From: Terriglobales bacterium
GTDB lineage: Bacteria; Acidobacteriota; Terriglobia; Terriglobales; Acidobacteriaceae
Reading direction: 5' to 3'
Length of the DNA: 64,000 bases
Assembly: GCA_035573675.1 (NCBI GenBank)
Contig: DATMAB010000015.1
Location: 62,001 to 126,000, forward strand
This document shows positions 17,524-26,879 of the stretch, piece after piece. The translations under genes were made by a program, and so were the position numbers. The notes under the pieces were generated by a model that had not been told where the DNA came from, ran no database searches, and saw only the letters and a program-made list of their open reading frames with translations. Within the stretch, counting starts at the first letter, position 1. Every line of letters starts with the position of its first letter.

Positions 17524-20138
17524 AACGCGCGTCGTCCATCGTCGTCCTGATGCTTGCCCTGCCGGCGTTCGCCGAAGAACTCACGGTGGGCTATCAGAAG
17601 ACCGTCCAGGTGCAGGTGCCGGGAGCAGTAGCGGCGTATTCTCTGAATTCGGCCTGTGCGGAGGCACGGGTGGAAGACGAAACGCTGCTCGTGCGCGGCA
17701 AGGTGCCGGGTACCACCAGCGTGGTCGTCGTCCTGAAGGAAGGGACCCGAGCGTACTCGGTGCGCGTCCCCGAGCCGCCGCCCTCCCGGCCTAAAGGGTT
17801 CGAGATGCCGTTGCCACGGGGCGATTCCTACGGCAGCTACGAACTGCGCTATGCCTCGGGCCCCGCCCAGCTGCAGAACGTCTTCAACCTCACCCGGCAG
17901 GAAGGCGACCGCACCCTGCGCCTGCACGTGGCCACCGCCAACCTGTTTACCGGAGTGCCCGGGCGCTCGCGCCTCAGCCTGCCGTCAGCGTTTTTTCAGA
18001 TCCAGACTCCGCGCCGCGAGATCACCCTCGGCGACCAGACCATCCAGAGCTCGATGATGACCCTCAACGGCTCCACGGTGCGCGGCGTTCATCTGCGGCA
18101 AGGCGAGGTCACTCTGCATGCCGGCTACACGTCCATCGCCGAGTTTCAGGATCTGTTCCTCCCTGCGGTGCGGGAAGGCGTGCTGGGCGTTCGACTCCGC
18201 CGTCCGCTGGCCGAGAGCGCCGCCCTCACCTTCAACGTCTTTCATTTTTCCCACCGAGGACGGGCCGGAACAGTCAGCAGCGGCACACCCGGGCCGGTCG
18301 CGTCACTGGTGTACGAATACAAGCCGAGTGATGCCCTGGAACTGGAAGCAGAAGCCGGCCTCAGTCATGGCCGCATCGGCGGATCGCTGCTGTTCCGCCT
18401 GAGGCGTGCCGACGAACAGTTCTTCGCCCGGTTGCGCTACCAACCGCGCGGGTTTGCCTCGCTCGCGGCCAACAATTTCCACGGTTTCTACTCCGACGTG
18501 AGCTGGGCGCGGCAGGTGACCGACAAGCTGAAGAGCAGCGTGCGCTTCACCGGAAACCGCTATTCGATCGCCAATTACGAGCAGACCAACCTGCACTCCC
18601 AGATAGAGATGCGCTACCAGCCGACGCGCAACTGGTCGGTACTCGGCGGAGCTGCGTATGCGCGCTATCAGCCGCAGCAGCCGCCGCGGCCCGGCAGCGA
18701 AAGCTTCAGCTTTCCCCTCGGCGTCGGTTTCGATGGGCACCGCTTCGGCACGAGTTTTCAGTACCGGTTCTCCCGGCATTCCGGCAGCGACCTCGGCGGG
18801 CATCAGCTTCGCCAGACCGTGCGGGCCAGTTGGGACCGGCTGCACGTCTCCGCCTTCGTGGATCGCCAGACCCAGGCTCCGACTGTGGATGTGATTTTCC
18901 GCGAGTTGCCCGGGCTGGCCCAGGCGGTGACGCAACTCGGCCTGGCTGCCACCTCGCCCGAGGAACTGGGACGGCTGCTGGAGGAGAATCCAGCCCTGGC
19001 GGGACTGGGGTATGTCCAGGGGGTCAACTTCCACCTCAGTCCGGTACGCCTGCAGGCGGGAGGCACTGTGGCCTGGATGGGGCGGGGCACCAGCCGGCAA
19101 CAGCTCAACTACAGCTTCCTCTTCAACAACACCCAATCGGTTGGCGGAGCTTACCAGTCGGCCCTGCACTCCTGGACGTACTCTCGCAAGCTTAGTGCTT
19201 CGCTCGATGTCTTCGTGTCCATGTCTTTGCTCCGCAGCCCGCTTTCCACGGCTGGCTCGGGCTACCAGCCGCTGGTGGCGTTCTCCTTGCGCCACCATTT
19301 CAACGGCGTGCCGCGCTTCCTGCTGCCGGGCCGAACCGGGACCATCTCCGGCGTCGTCTTTCGCGACGACGACCTGGGGGGCGAACTAGGCGCGGATGAA
19401 CACGGGCTGGCCGGCATCGAGGTTGTACTCGATGGCGTCACGGTGGCCCGCACCGATCGCAACGGGCGTTATGTTTTCTCCCGTGTGACACCGGGCCGCC
19501 ACACGGTGGAAGTGGTTCCTCAGCGTGAGTCGGAGTCCCTTTTCACGACGGACTCGCATGTCGAAACGGACATCAACACCCGGGTGGATTTCGGGGTTGC
19601 GGCAGCCCCCGTGTCCATCGTGGGCCTGGTTCACGATGATGCGGGTACAGCCATTGCCCGCGTTGCCGTGGCCGTGTCCGGCGACGGGAATCGCAGGTCG
19701 GTACAGACCGACGGCGAAGGGAAGTTCCGCCTGCAGGGACTGCAACCGGGACCCTACGAACTCGCCATCAATACTGAATCCGTGCCACCCGGATACCTGC
19801 TGGAGGGCGTAAGACCTGTGCGCGTCGTCGCGCAGGCGGAGGAGCCGGCGCAGGTGGAGTTCACGCTCGCCGCCATCCGTACCGTCGCCGGTCGAATCAC
19901 CCTCTACGACCCGGCCGCGGCGCGGGTGGTTCCGGTCCGGGGCGTCGTCGTTCGCTTGGAACCGCTGGGCCGTGAGAGCACCAGCGACTCCAGCGGCGCC
20001 TTCCTGTTCCGAGCGCTGCCTCCCGGCGAATACACCGCCTCGATCGTGTACGCCGGCAGGAGCTGGGTTCGAACCCTGATCGTGCCCGCCGGCCCGTTCC
20101 ACCGCACGGATTTCAATTTCGACCTCAGTGCCAACTAG
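17520..20138 (+). CDS. Outer-membrane usher-like barrel with secretin-type N-domain
   Basis: This 872-residue protein has a signal peptide (1-18). A small domain (about 20-80, ELTVGYQKTVQVQVPGAVAA) resembles the pilus-formation N-terminal domain of CpaC-type secretins. Residues 95-600 are a long series of amphipathic strands with alternating aromatic residues, as in a barrel. The last 260 residues hold three repeats of the SdrD/carboxypeptidase-regulatory type (TISGVVFRDDD near 608, SIVGLVHDDAGT near 697, RTVAGRITLYD near 785), each with a GxYxFxxLxPGxY-like strand. Classical ushers also end in small beta domains. Gene order after a chaperone supports an export-pore role; it is not a canonical FimD. 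Confidence 0.6.
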   Translation: MKRASSIVVLMLALPAFAEELTVGYQKTVQVQVPGAVAAYSLNSACAEARVEDETLLVRGKVPGTTSVVVVLKEGTRAYSVRVPEPPPSRPKGFEMPLPRGDSYGSYELRYASGPAQLQNVFNLTRQEGDRTLRLHVATANLFTGVPGRSRLSLPSAFFQIQTPRREITLGDQTIQSSMMTLNGSTVRGVHLRQGEVTLHAGYTSIAEFQDLFLPAVREGVLGVRLRRPLAESAALTFNVFHFSHRGRAGTVSSGTPGPVASLVYEYKPSDALELEAEAGLSHGRIGGSLLFRLRRADEQFFARLRYQPRGFASLAANNFHGFYSDVSWARQVTDKLKSSVRFTGNRYSIANYEQTNLHSQIEMRYQPTRNWSVLGGAAYARYQPQQPPRPGSESFSFPLGVGFDGHRFGTSFQYRFSRHSGSDLGGHQLRQTVRASWDRLHVSAFVDRQTQAPTVDVIFRELPGLAQAVTQLGLAATSPEELGRLLEENPALAGLGYVQGVNFHLSPVRLQAGGTVAWMGRGTSRQQLNYSFLFNNTQSVGGAYQSALHSWTYSRKLSASLDVFVSMSLLRSPLSTAGSGYQPLVAFSLRHHFNGVPRFLLPGRTGTISGVVFRDDDLGGELGADEHGLAGIEVVLDGVTVARTDRNGRYVFSRVTPGRHTVEVVPQRESESLFTTDSHVETDINTRVDFGVAAAPVSIVGLVHDDAGTAIARVAVAVSGDGNRRSVQTDGEGKFRLQGLQPGPYELAINTESVPPGYLLEGVRPVRVVAQAEEPAQVEFTLAAIRTVAGRITLYDPAAARVVPVRGVVVRLEPLGRESTSDSSGAFLFRALPPGEYTASIVYAGRSWVRTLIVPAGPFHRTDFNFDLSAN

Positions 20139-20336
20139 CCGCCCACCGTTGCGTCCGAAGGCATGGGCCTTTGCCGGCGCTTGCGCCGCCGTCGGCTCAT
20201 GCAGGGGTGAGCGCCGTCCGTGAATCGGACTTCTCGTCCAGCCCGCCGAACCCGCAGTCCTCGCGACGGAAACGCTCGTCCGATGAAATCCCCGCACCGC
20301 CAAGCACTTACGTCCCTTTTTGAACCAGTTCCCATT

Positions 20337-20353
20337 TTGGCGTTGCACTTGCA
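20337..20353 (+). promoter_or_regulatory. Candidate sigma54 promoter of the pilX-like gene
   Basis: The sequence TTGGCGTTGCACTTGCA has GG and GC separated by exactly 10 bases and a perfect TTGCA box. The predicted start lies near 20364, two bases before the ATG at 20366, so the transcript would be almost leaderless unless translation starts at the ATG at 20417. Confidence 0.5.
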
Positions 20354-20365
20354 CTTCGAACCGAT

Positions 20366-21895
20366 ATGGAACATAGGTCCAAAACCGGAAACCGGGCGGT
20401 TGAGAGGCAGTCCGGCATGGCGATGCTGCTCACCATCTTCGCCCTCTTGCTGGTGTCGGCGATGGCCATCGCGCTGCTCGAAGCCGGCACGTGGGAAACC
20501 CAGCTCAACGATAACCACCGCAACCGCGTGAAGGCTCACTTTGCCTCGGTGGCCGGCCTGGAAGAGGTGCGCGAAAGGCTCACCCCGGGCAACCCGGCGC
20601 CCCACTTTATTCTTGGTCCTACTGCGCTGCCCGGCGGTCCGGGTTCGGTGGTCTACGTCCTGAATCCGGCCGGCGGCAGCGATGTGGTCGCGCCCACCGA
20701 CCCCAACAACCGCTACTTCGACAACGAACTGTGTCGCGAGAATTTTCCCGGGCTCGGCTTCGCCTCCAACACCACCTGCACGCAGGCTTCATCGGTTCCC
20801 GGCGTGTACGCCTTCCTCTCCAGCGACGCCCCGTTTACCGGAACTCCGGCGGCGCTCGAGTACAAGTGGGTCCGGATCACGCTGAAGTCGAATTCGACGC
20901 TTGCTCCTTTCTATGTCAATGGCGGCTCCGGCGCGGCCACGCTGAACCGGCAAGCCTGCTACAGCGGAATGAACGAGATGCTGCCGCCGCCGGACTACCT
21001 TGCCTGCGATCAGCCACCGGCCGGAACCAGCCGGATCTTCAAGCCGGTCTACATCCTCACCTCGCTGGCGGTGACCGCCACGGGCAGCCGGCGGATGACC
21101 CAGATGGAGGTTGCGGCCATCCCCCCGTTTATCGGCAGCGCGGCCATCGATTCCCAGGACCACGTCACGCTCAACGGGCAGTTGACGGTGAACTCTTACG
21201 ATTACTGCAGTTGTTCGTGCACCACGGACAAGCAGGGTAATACCACCTGCACCAGCCGCGACGGGCAGACCTGCGATACCAGCAAGTACGCCATCTTTTC
21301 CAGCAGCACGGTGGACAAGACGAATTCCTCCCAGAACTTGATCTCCGGCCAGAATCCGCCGGTGAAAGAGAACCAGGCCTGGCCCTATGACATTCCCGCG
21401 CTTATCGACATGTACAGGAGCATGGCGGCCGCGGTCGACGTGCGCAACACGCCCTACAACTACGTCTGCAGCGGTTCGCCGCTGAATTGCGGGACCAAGA
21501 GCGGCCAAGTCTTCGGAGTGCCGCCCTATTTTCCGCCCAATCCGCCGGAGAACCCGGCTGGTCCGTCCAATATGGCGCCCCAGATCACTTACATCCCAGG
21601 GAACCTGCAGATCACCGGCAATACCCAGGGCAACGGGGTGCTGCTGGTCGATGGCGACTTGAACATCAGCGGCGGCCTTCAGTTCTACGGGCTCGTCATC
21701 GTCAAAGGAGTCATCAAGTTCTCAGGCGGCGGCTCGCAATCGACCAACATCTACGGCCAGGTTCTGGCGGGAGAGGAATCGCTGGTCGACAGCGTACTGG
21801 GCGGCAGCGCCAACATCACCTTCGATGCCTGCTCGCTCAAACAGCCTTTGCCGCCGCAGCCACCGCAAGTCATCAGCTTTCGAGAGCTCTACTAG
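20366..21895 (+). CDS. PilX-like type IV pilus minor pilin
   Basis: This 509-residue protein starts with a short basic leader ending in RQSG, followed by MAMLLTIFALLLVSAMAIAL. This is a class III prepilin signal and matches the PilX N-terminal pattern, including the downstream HRNRVKAHFASVAGLEEVRE. The usual Glu at mature position 5 is absent. The large C-terminal region (20900-21890) ends with TGNTQGNGVLLVDGDLNISG and FYGLVIVKG, a repetitive beta-helix seen in acidobacterial and myxococcal PilX-like proteins. It has eight or more cysteines, including CSCSC, which may pair. It is probably a minor pilin or adhesin tip; the other pilus genes lie outside the window. Confidence 0.75.
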   Translation: MEHRSKTGNRAVERQSGMAMLLTIFALLLVSAMAIALLEAGTWETQLNDNHRNRVKAHFASVAGLEEVRERLTPGNPAPHFILGPTALPGGPGSVVYVLNPAGGSDVVAPTDPNNRYFDNELCRENFPGLGFASNTTCTQASSVPGVYAFLSSDAPFTGTPAALEYKWVRITLKSNSTLAPFYVNGGSGAATLNRQACYSGMNEMLPPPDYLACDQPPAGTSRIFKPVYILTSLAVTATGSRRMTQMEVAAIPPFIGSAAIDSQDHVTLNGQLTVNSYDYCSCSCTTDKQGNTTCTSRDGQTCDTSKYAIFSSSTVDKTNSSQNLISGQNPPVKENQAWPYDIPALIDMYRSMAAAVDVRNTPYNYVCSGSPLNCGTKSGQVFGVPPYFPPNPPENPAGPSNMAPQITYIPGNLQITGNTQGNGVLLVDGDLNISGGLQFYGLVIVKGVIKFSGGGSQSTNIYGQVLAGEESLVDSVLGGSANITFDACSLKQPLPPQPPQVISFRELY

Positions 21896-21910
21896 GAGGA
21901 ACGAGTCCCC

Positions 21911-22456
21911 ATGAAACGACAACTCACCATTGCATGTTGGGCCTTGGCCGCGTTTGCGATGCTTTCCGGCACGTGCGTGGCGCAATCGGAGTCCCTTTCA
22001 CTGGGCGAGATCGCACGGCAGAAGCCGGCACGCAAGGCGGCTCGTGTGTTCGCCAACGAAGATTTGCCGCGGGGAGTCACGGAAACGGCGACTCCCGGTG
22101 CGCAGCAACCGGCGGCTTTGGGCAGCCTGCGGCCCGAGCTGCTGGAGGGCGGATCGAACCCGTGCTCCCTGGCCGACGAGAACCGCGCGCGCGTGGATAC
22201 ACTCAGGCGCGATGAGGCCTCGTTGCGGGCCAAGATGGAGCGCCTGCAACAGCGCTACGACAACGAAACCGACGAGTTCCGCCGCAACATGTATGCCGAA
22301 GCGCTGCAGAACTCGCGCGATCACCTGGAGATTATGACCGTAGCGCGGCGCGAGGCGGAGAAGCTGCTGGCCGGTTCGGAGGGCTCGGAAGTCGCGACTT
22401 CGTCTGACGCTGCTTCTCCCGAGGGTGGGCGGCCGCAGTCCAGCCCCCAGCAGTAG
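21911..22456 (+). CDS. Secreted coiled-coil protein with SLGEIARQ motif
   Basis: This 181-residue protein begins 15 bp after the pilX-like stop, with AGGAGG upstream. It has a signal peptide (residues 6-24). The mature N-terminus reads SLSLGEIARQKPARKAARVF, a motif recalled from small secreted acidobacterial proteins of unknown role. Residues about 85-155 are highly charged with heptad spacing (RVDTLRRDEASLRAKMERLQ), predicting a coiled coil. The tail is low-complexity Ser/Gln/Pro. It is probably cotranscribed with the pilX-like gene and may be a periplasmic assembly or anchoring factor; that role is a guess. Confidence 0.65.
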   Translation: MKRQLTIACWALAAFAMLSGTCVAQSESLSLGEIARQKPARKAARVFANEDLPRGVTETATPGAQQPAALGSLRPELLEGGSNPCSLADENRARVDTLRRDEASLRAKMERLQQRYDNETDEFRRNMYAEALQNSRDHLEIMTVARREAEKLLAGSEGSEVATSSDAASPEGGRPQSSPQQ

Positions 22457-22516
22457 CGAATCGTCGTGGAGGCCGATGTGGGGAATATGCCAATCCAAGC
22501 GAGGGAGGCGGCCGTT

Positions 22517-24055
22517 ATGAACGGCGGAGGCCTAACCGGCACCTCCGAGGCGGAAGCGCAGTCTGCCGCTTGCGCTTTCTTCACCCGCGTGCTGGAGCGC
22601 GCTATAGGCAGCCCACTGCCCCGCATGGAAATACAAGACCCGGCGGCAGGCTCCGGTGTCGCATCATCCTGGATAGGCCTGCTGAACCTGGCAGTCACTC
22701 CATCGATGATGCGCGAGGCGTTGAAGGCAGACGGCACGCCGGAGGAGGCTGGCGCGCTGCTTCGCTACCTTGCCGGTTGCCCGGGGTGTCATGAGCGGGA
22801 TCGCGATAAGGCGGACCTGCTGGCGACCTTTCTCTTTCGCCGGCTCACGCCACAAGAGTCGCGTACGTCCAGCGAGGCCATGCACAGATTTGAAAAGCAG
22901 CTCGACCGACTCTTGGCTGGACTTCCCCTGCCGCCTTTGCCCGACGCACAGATCAAGCGCTTGCAGCGGTTCGAGACGTTTCGGCACGAACTGGAGATGC
23001 TGCCGGACTTCGACGCTCTGACCAAATCCGGCCTGCTCAGCCGCGTGCGTGATTTCAAAAAGACGTTTGGTGCCTCCAGCCTGCATCCGCGGGTGCTGGC
23101 TACCGTCGCCGTCCACAATGTTCTGTTTGGCGCACGCTTCGATGCGCTCCTGCTGGAGGCAGCGGAGAGGATGAAGGAATTGGCCGACCGCCTGCGCACG
23201 CAGGCCGAGGAGGCCTTGGGGCGCATCAGTGGCGAGAGCGATTTGGAGGAGATGGCCAAAGCCAGCGAGAGGCTGGGGCGCGATTGTGCCCTCGCCCAAT
23301 CGGTGCTCGAGAAACGGGAACTCGGTACGACCGCGCCAACCCAGCCAGCCGCATCGTCAAGTGCTCGGCCGGAGATGCCGCCAGTTCCTCCCAGCCATCC
23401 CCCCATTTCTTTCCCTGCGGCCCCCGCAGCAGACGCGGTCGGCGTCTCAAGGGAGTTCGGCGTGTCCAGCAAGATTGAAAAGGCGGAGGAAGACCTGCTC
23501 AACGATTTCGTGCTCTCCATCCGCACTCACGTGCGAAGCGTTGATTCGGATCTCGCCCTGCGCGTTCCCCTGCATGAAGGTACGGTGTTCCTCACTTCGG
23601 CCGAAGCCCAGGCCTTTCGCGCCGAATATGCCTGCGAGCAGAGCTTCCGTGGCGAATTGGCCGCCTTCCTGGTGCGTTCCACGGCCGTGTTCTGGCGAAT
23701 GACGATGGAATTGGAGCAGTTTCGCCGCCGCAAGGACTCCGCCTACTTGTGGCAGCCGCACTTTCGTTCGCTGCAGTACCTGCTGGGAGCGGCGCGGCGC
23801 GCTGTAGAAGAAAGCGTCCCGGTGCTGGCCAGCGCCGAAGGGCGTGGTCTTACGGAGAAGGTGGAACTCATTCAGACCGAATCCGCGCGACTGCAGACGC
23901 TGATTGCCGACGTAGAGAGCGAGCTCTCCCAGGCGGGCAAGACTGCAGGTTCGGCGGACGAGTCCAGCCGTGAAGTGGTCAAGGCCGGGGTGAAGTTCAC
24001 GGAGCAATCGGCGTTGAGCCAGGGTGGTAAAGACATTACGTACCGGACCTATTGA
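22517..24055 (+). CDS. Cytoplasmic helical protein of unknown function
   Basis: This 512-residue protein starts at the ATG at 22517, which has an ideal GAGGGAGG site 8 bases upstream; a GTG at 22466 is less likely. There is no signal peptide or membrane segment. Near residue 88 it has GCPGCHERDRDK, a CxxCH sequence. Most of the rest is predicted helix with heptads, split by a Pro/Ser/Ala-rich linker (about 275-315). The last third (residues 345-480) is again helical with two arginine-rich stretches. I do not recognise the family. The stop is followed closely by a HEAT-repeat gene, so the two are likely cotranscribed. Confidence 0.65.
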   Translation: MNGGGLTGTSEAEAQSAACAFFTRVLERAIGSPLPRMEIQDPAAGSGVASSWIGLLNLAVTPSMMREALKADGTPEEAGALLRYLAGCPGCHERDRDKADLLATFLFRRLTPQESRTSSEAMHRFEKQLDRLLAGLPLPPLPDAQIKRLQRFETFRHELEMLPDFDALTKSGLLSRVRDFKKTFGASSLHPRVLATVAVHNVLFGARFDALLLEAAERMKELADRLRTQAEEALGRISGESDLEEMAKASERLGRDCALAQSVLEKRELGTTAPTQPAASSSARPEMPPVPPSHPPISFPAAPAADAVGVSREFGVSSKIEKAEEDLLNDFVLSIRTHVRSVDSDLALRVPLHEGTVFLTSAEAQAFRAEYACEQSFRGELAAFLVRSTAVFWRMTMELEQFRRRKDSAYLWQPHFRSLQYLLGAARRAVEESVPVLASAEGRGLTEKVELIQTESARLQTLIADVESELSQAGKTAGSADESSREVVKAGVKFTEQSALSQGGKDITYRTY

Positions 24056-24072
24056 GGATGATGGAGGATGCT

Positions 24073-25503
24073 ATGTGGCTGTCCGTTGAAACCCTACTGC
24101 CGGTGGTCAAGTGGGCCCTGGCGACGACCGCGGCTCTGAATCTGCTCATCGGCGTCTTCCTGTTTTCGCGCCGGCTGAAGCGCTGGCGCTTTTTCCAAAT
24201 CAAGGAGTCCCTTGCGGAAGCGCATCTCCCTTTGCTGTGCGCAGTGGCCGAGGGTCGGGTTCCGCAGGCGGAGGCGCTTGCCGTCTGGAGCCGCCTGAAC
24301 TCGAAGGACCAGGTAAAGGCGCTCGAGGAACTCCTGCTCAAGGCCGCTCGACATGGCTGCCAGGATGCGTCTGAGCTGCTCTTCGCCCTGGGCTTTGTGG
24401 AATCCTGGGCCAGAGTTGCCTTCGGCCGCAGGCGCGCCAGGCAGATTGTCGCTGCCTGCCGGGAGCAAGCGGACCTGCCGGCCGGCGACTCCGCCTATCG
24501 CAAGTCTTTCTGGCGTGCCCGCATTTTCTCTGTGCCGCGCGCCGTGGCGGTCGCCAACCTGGGGATGCTTCAGCCGGAATGGGCGCTGGTGTTTGCCAAG
24601 GCGGCGCTGGAAGATCCTGCGCCGGACGTGCGCATCGCGGCGCTGGACGCTCTGGGGCGGAGCCGTCACCCGAAGGCTCTCCCCATCCTCCTGGAAGCAG
24701 CGGCAAACGGCAGAGCGGCGAAGCACGATCTGCCGCTACTTGCCGTCAAGGCTGCCCTCCAGCGCTTCCGACTGGAAGACCTTTCTCACTTCCTGCCGCA
24801 CCTGAAGGATTCTGACCGGCGACTGCAGGTAGCCGCGCTCGAGGCCGTCGCGGCGATCTGTCGGCAGGCTGGCCCCGAAGCCATCGCCCTGAGAACGGAC
24901 TTGGGAGAGCTTTGTGACCTTGTCATCGAGAGGTTCGCGTTCGACTCATCACCGGAGTTGCGCGGCCTGGCGGCGAGCGTCGTGGGACAATTCTGCAGCC
25001 ACCCGGTCGATGCGGTTTTGGCCGCGCGCCTTCATGATCCGAACGCAGCCGTACGCCTTGAGGCCGTACGCGCCTGCTGCAGCCCTCATCGCGCGCGTCA
25101 GATTCCCGATCTCGCCCAGAGACTCTCCGACTCCTCTTGGGAGGTGCGCGAGGCGGCCGCTCAATCGCTGCTGGCGATCGGCGAGGAGGGTAAGCGCCAG
25201 ATGTACGAGCAGTTTGTTGCGAGCGGGGATCCCTACGGGTGCGATGAAGTGGCCGAACAGATCCAGCGTCACGGTCTCACCGAGGAGCTGATGCTGGAGT
25301 TGGCAGTCAATCCCGGGCGCGGCTCGCTCGCCGAAGCCGTGTGCCGCAAGATGATCTTCCTGGGAAAGACTTCCGCACTGACCCACGCCGCCCAGACCAT
25401 GGGAGAGTATGCCGCGCTCGAGGTGTTACTGACCGAGGCCCCGACGGACGACTTCCTGAACGTTCGGGCTGCGGCCAATGTCCCGTCCGCGCACGGTTAC
25501 TAG
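24073..25503 (+). CDS. Membrane-anchored HEAT-repeat protein
   Basis: This 476-residue protein starts at the ATG at 24073, 5 bases after GGAGG. One membrane segment (about residues 11-31) is followed by basic residues (SRRLKRWRFF), so the body is cytoplasmic. From about residue 165 on there are HEAT-like repeats of about 30 residues: PDVRIAALDALGRSRHPKAL, RRLQVAALEAVAAICRQAG, AAVRLEAVRACCSPHRA and WEVREAAAQSLLAIGEEG. Such scaffolds bind proteins. In several acidobacteria similar proteins sit beside a glycosyltransferase for exopolysaccharide; none is present here. With the preceding gene it may form a membrane-linked partner complex. Confidence 0.7.
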   Translation: MWLSVETLLPVVKWALATTAALNLLIGVFLFSRRLKRWRFFQIKESLAEAHLPLLCAVAEGRVPQAEALAVWSRLNSKDQVKALEELLLKAARHGCQDASELLFALGFVESWARVAFGRRRARQIVAACREQADLPAGDSAYRKSFWRARIFSVPRAVAVANLGMLQPEWALVFAKAALEDPAPDVRIAALDALGRSRHPKALPILLEAAANGRAAKHDLPLLAVKAALQRFRLEDLSHFLPHLKDSDRRLQVAALEAVAAICRQAGPEAIALRTDLGELCDLVIERFAFDSSPELRGLAASVVGQFCSHPVDAVLAARLHDPNAAVRLEAVRACCSPHRARQIPDLAQRLSDSSWEVREAAAQSLLAIGEEGKRQMYEQFVASGDPYGCDEVAEQIQRHGLTEELMLELAVNPGRGSLAEAVCRKMIFLGKTSALTHAAQTMGEYAALEVLLTEAPTDDFLNVRAAANVPSAHGY

Positions 25504-25551
25504 ACGCCGGCCCGCTCTCACCGCGGGCATGAGAAACGTTGTGCTCGAATG

Positions 25552-25573
25552 CGGCCTCCTTCTTGGGAGGCCG
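25552..25573. terminator. Hairpin after the HEAT-repeat gene
   Basis: A perfect 8-bp stem (25552-25559 with 25566-25573) lies 50 bp past the HEAT-repeat stop. There is no T-run after it, so it may be a factor-dependent terminator or RNA-stabilising hairpin. Confidence 0.4.
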
Positions 25574-25672
25574 TGCCATGTCTGTTGAGGGAACGCTTGT
25601 CACGCGGTAACGCGTTTCCTCGAATTGTCGGCTTTTTTGCACATCCGAGCACGCGCCGGCCGGCTCTAATCA

Positions 25673-26176
<504 letters not shown>

Positions 26177-26180
26177 TCAA

Positions 26181-26879
26181 CTAGATGGATTGCCCAGCCG
26201 GCAGCTCATCTTCGCCGCGCATTTGCAGCCAGCGCTGCAAAGCCAGCTTGGAGAGTGGTGCGAAGGTCAGGAAGCGCGTGCCCGCCCTGCCATCCTCTTT
26301 GCTCCAGACGATTTCGACGCGAGCGTCAAAGGGCATCTCGGTCTCCGGCAGCGTGAAGCGAATCTGGACGCTTTCCCCCGCGACCAGCGGCTTTCGCGTG
26401 CGCAATCCTACGCCGCCTTCGCTGATATCGATGACGGTGGCGGGCACAATGCCGGCGCCGTTTTCCACCGTGGCTGAGATTTCCACCTTGTAACGCGTGC
26501 ACCGGCGGAGTTCGCGCAGGATGACGGCCTGGGCCGCCCGCAGGTTGCGCGCCGCGCGCTCGCCCTGGATGGGCTTGTCGATCACCAGGTTGGCGCCCAT
26601 GTCGAACGCCGTGCGGAAGCTCTCCTGATCGCGGGCCAGGGCGACGCCGACCGAGCGGCGATTCAGGCGCGACTTGCGCATCCCCGCCAGCAGACCCCAG
26701 GCGTTGCAGCCTTCGTCGGAGTCCACGATCACGGCATCGAACTTCTGGCTCTCCAGGCGCTGGATCACGTTTTCCACGTCCGGGCAGATTTCCACTCCGA
26801 TACTCAGGTCGCTGAGCGCGCGCGACAGCACGCGCACGACTTCAGGGTCTTGGGAAAACAACAGCGTGTTGGCTCGCAT
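26181..26879 (-). CDS. Receiver-like plus PilZ domain protein (c-di-GMP effector)
   Basis: With the ATG at 26879 (preceded by GAGGAC) the product is 232 residues. Residues 1-115 are receiver-like, with the acceptor-like Asp in DAVIVDSDEG and Lys in VIDKPIQG, but the usual acidic pair near the N-terminus is missing (FSQDPE). Residues about 130-225 form a PilZ domain. It has the c-di-GMP motif RRCTRYKVEI (an RxxxR variant) and DISEGGVGL (the D/NxSxxG motif). It should bind c-di-GMP and change its interaction with a partner. The gene overlaps the upstream diguanylate cyclase gene by 38 bases, so the signal maker and reader are coupled. Confidence 0.85.
   Translation of the reverse strand: MRANTLLFSQDPEVVRVLSRALSDLSIGVEICPDVENVIQRLESQKFDAVIVDSDEGCNAWGLLAGMRKSRLNRRSVGVALARDQESFRTAFDMGANLVIDKPIQGERAARNLRAAQAVILRELRRCTRYKVEISATVENGAGIVPATVIDISEGGVGLRTRKPLVAGESVQIRFTLPETEMPFDARVEIVWSKEDGRAGTRFLTFAPLSKLALQRWLQMRGEDELPAGQSI

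Noticed and set aside
22780-22800. Haem c binding protein from CPGCH
   Set aside because: No signal peptide, so haem attachment by the periplasmic machinery is unlikely; kept only as an observation.
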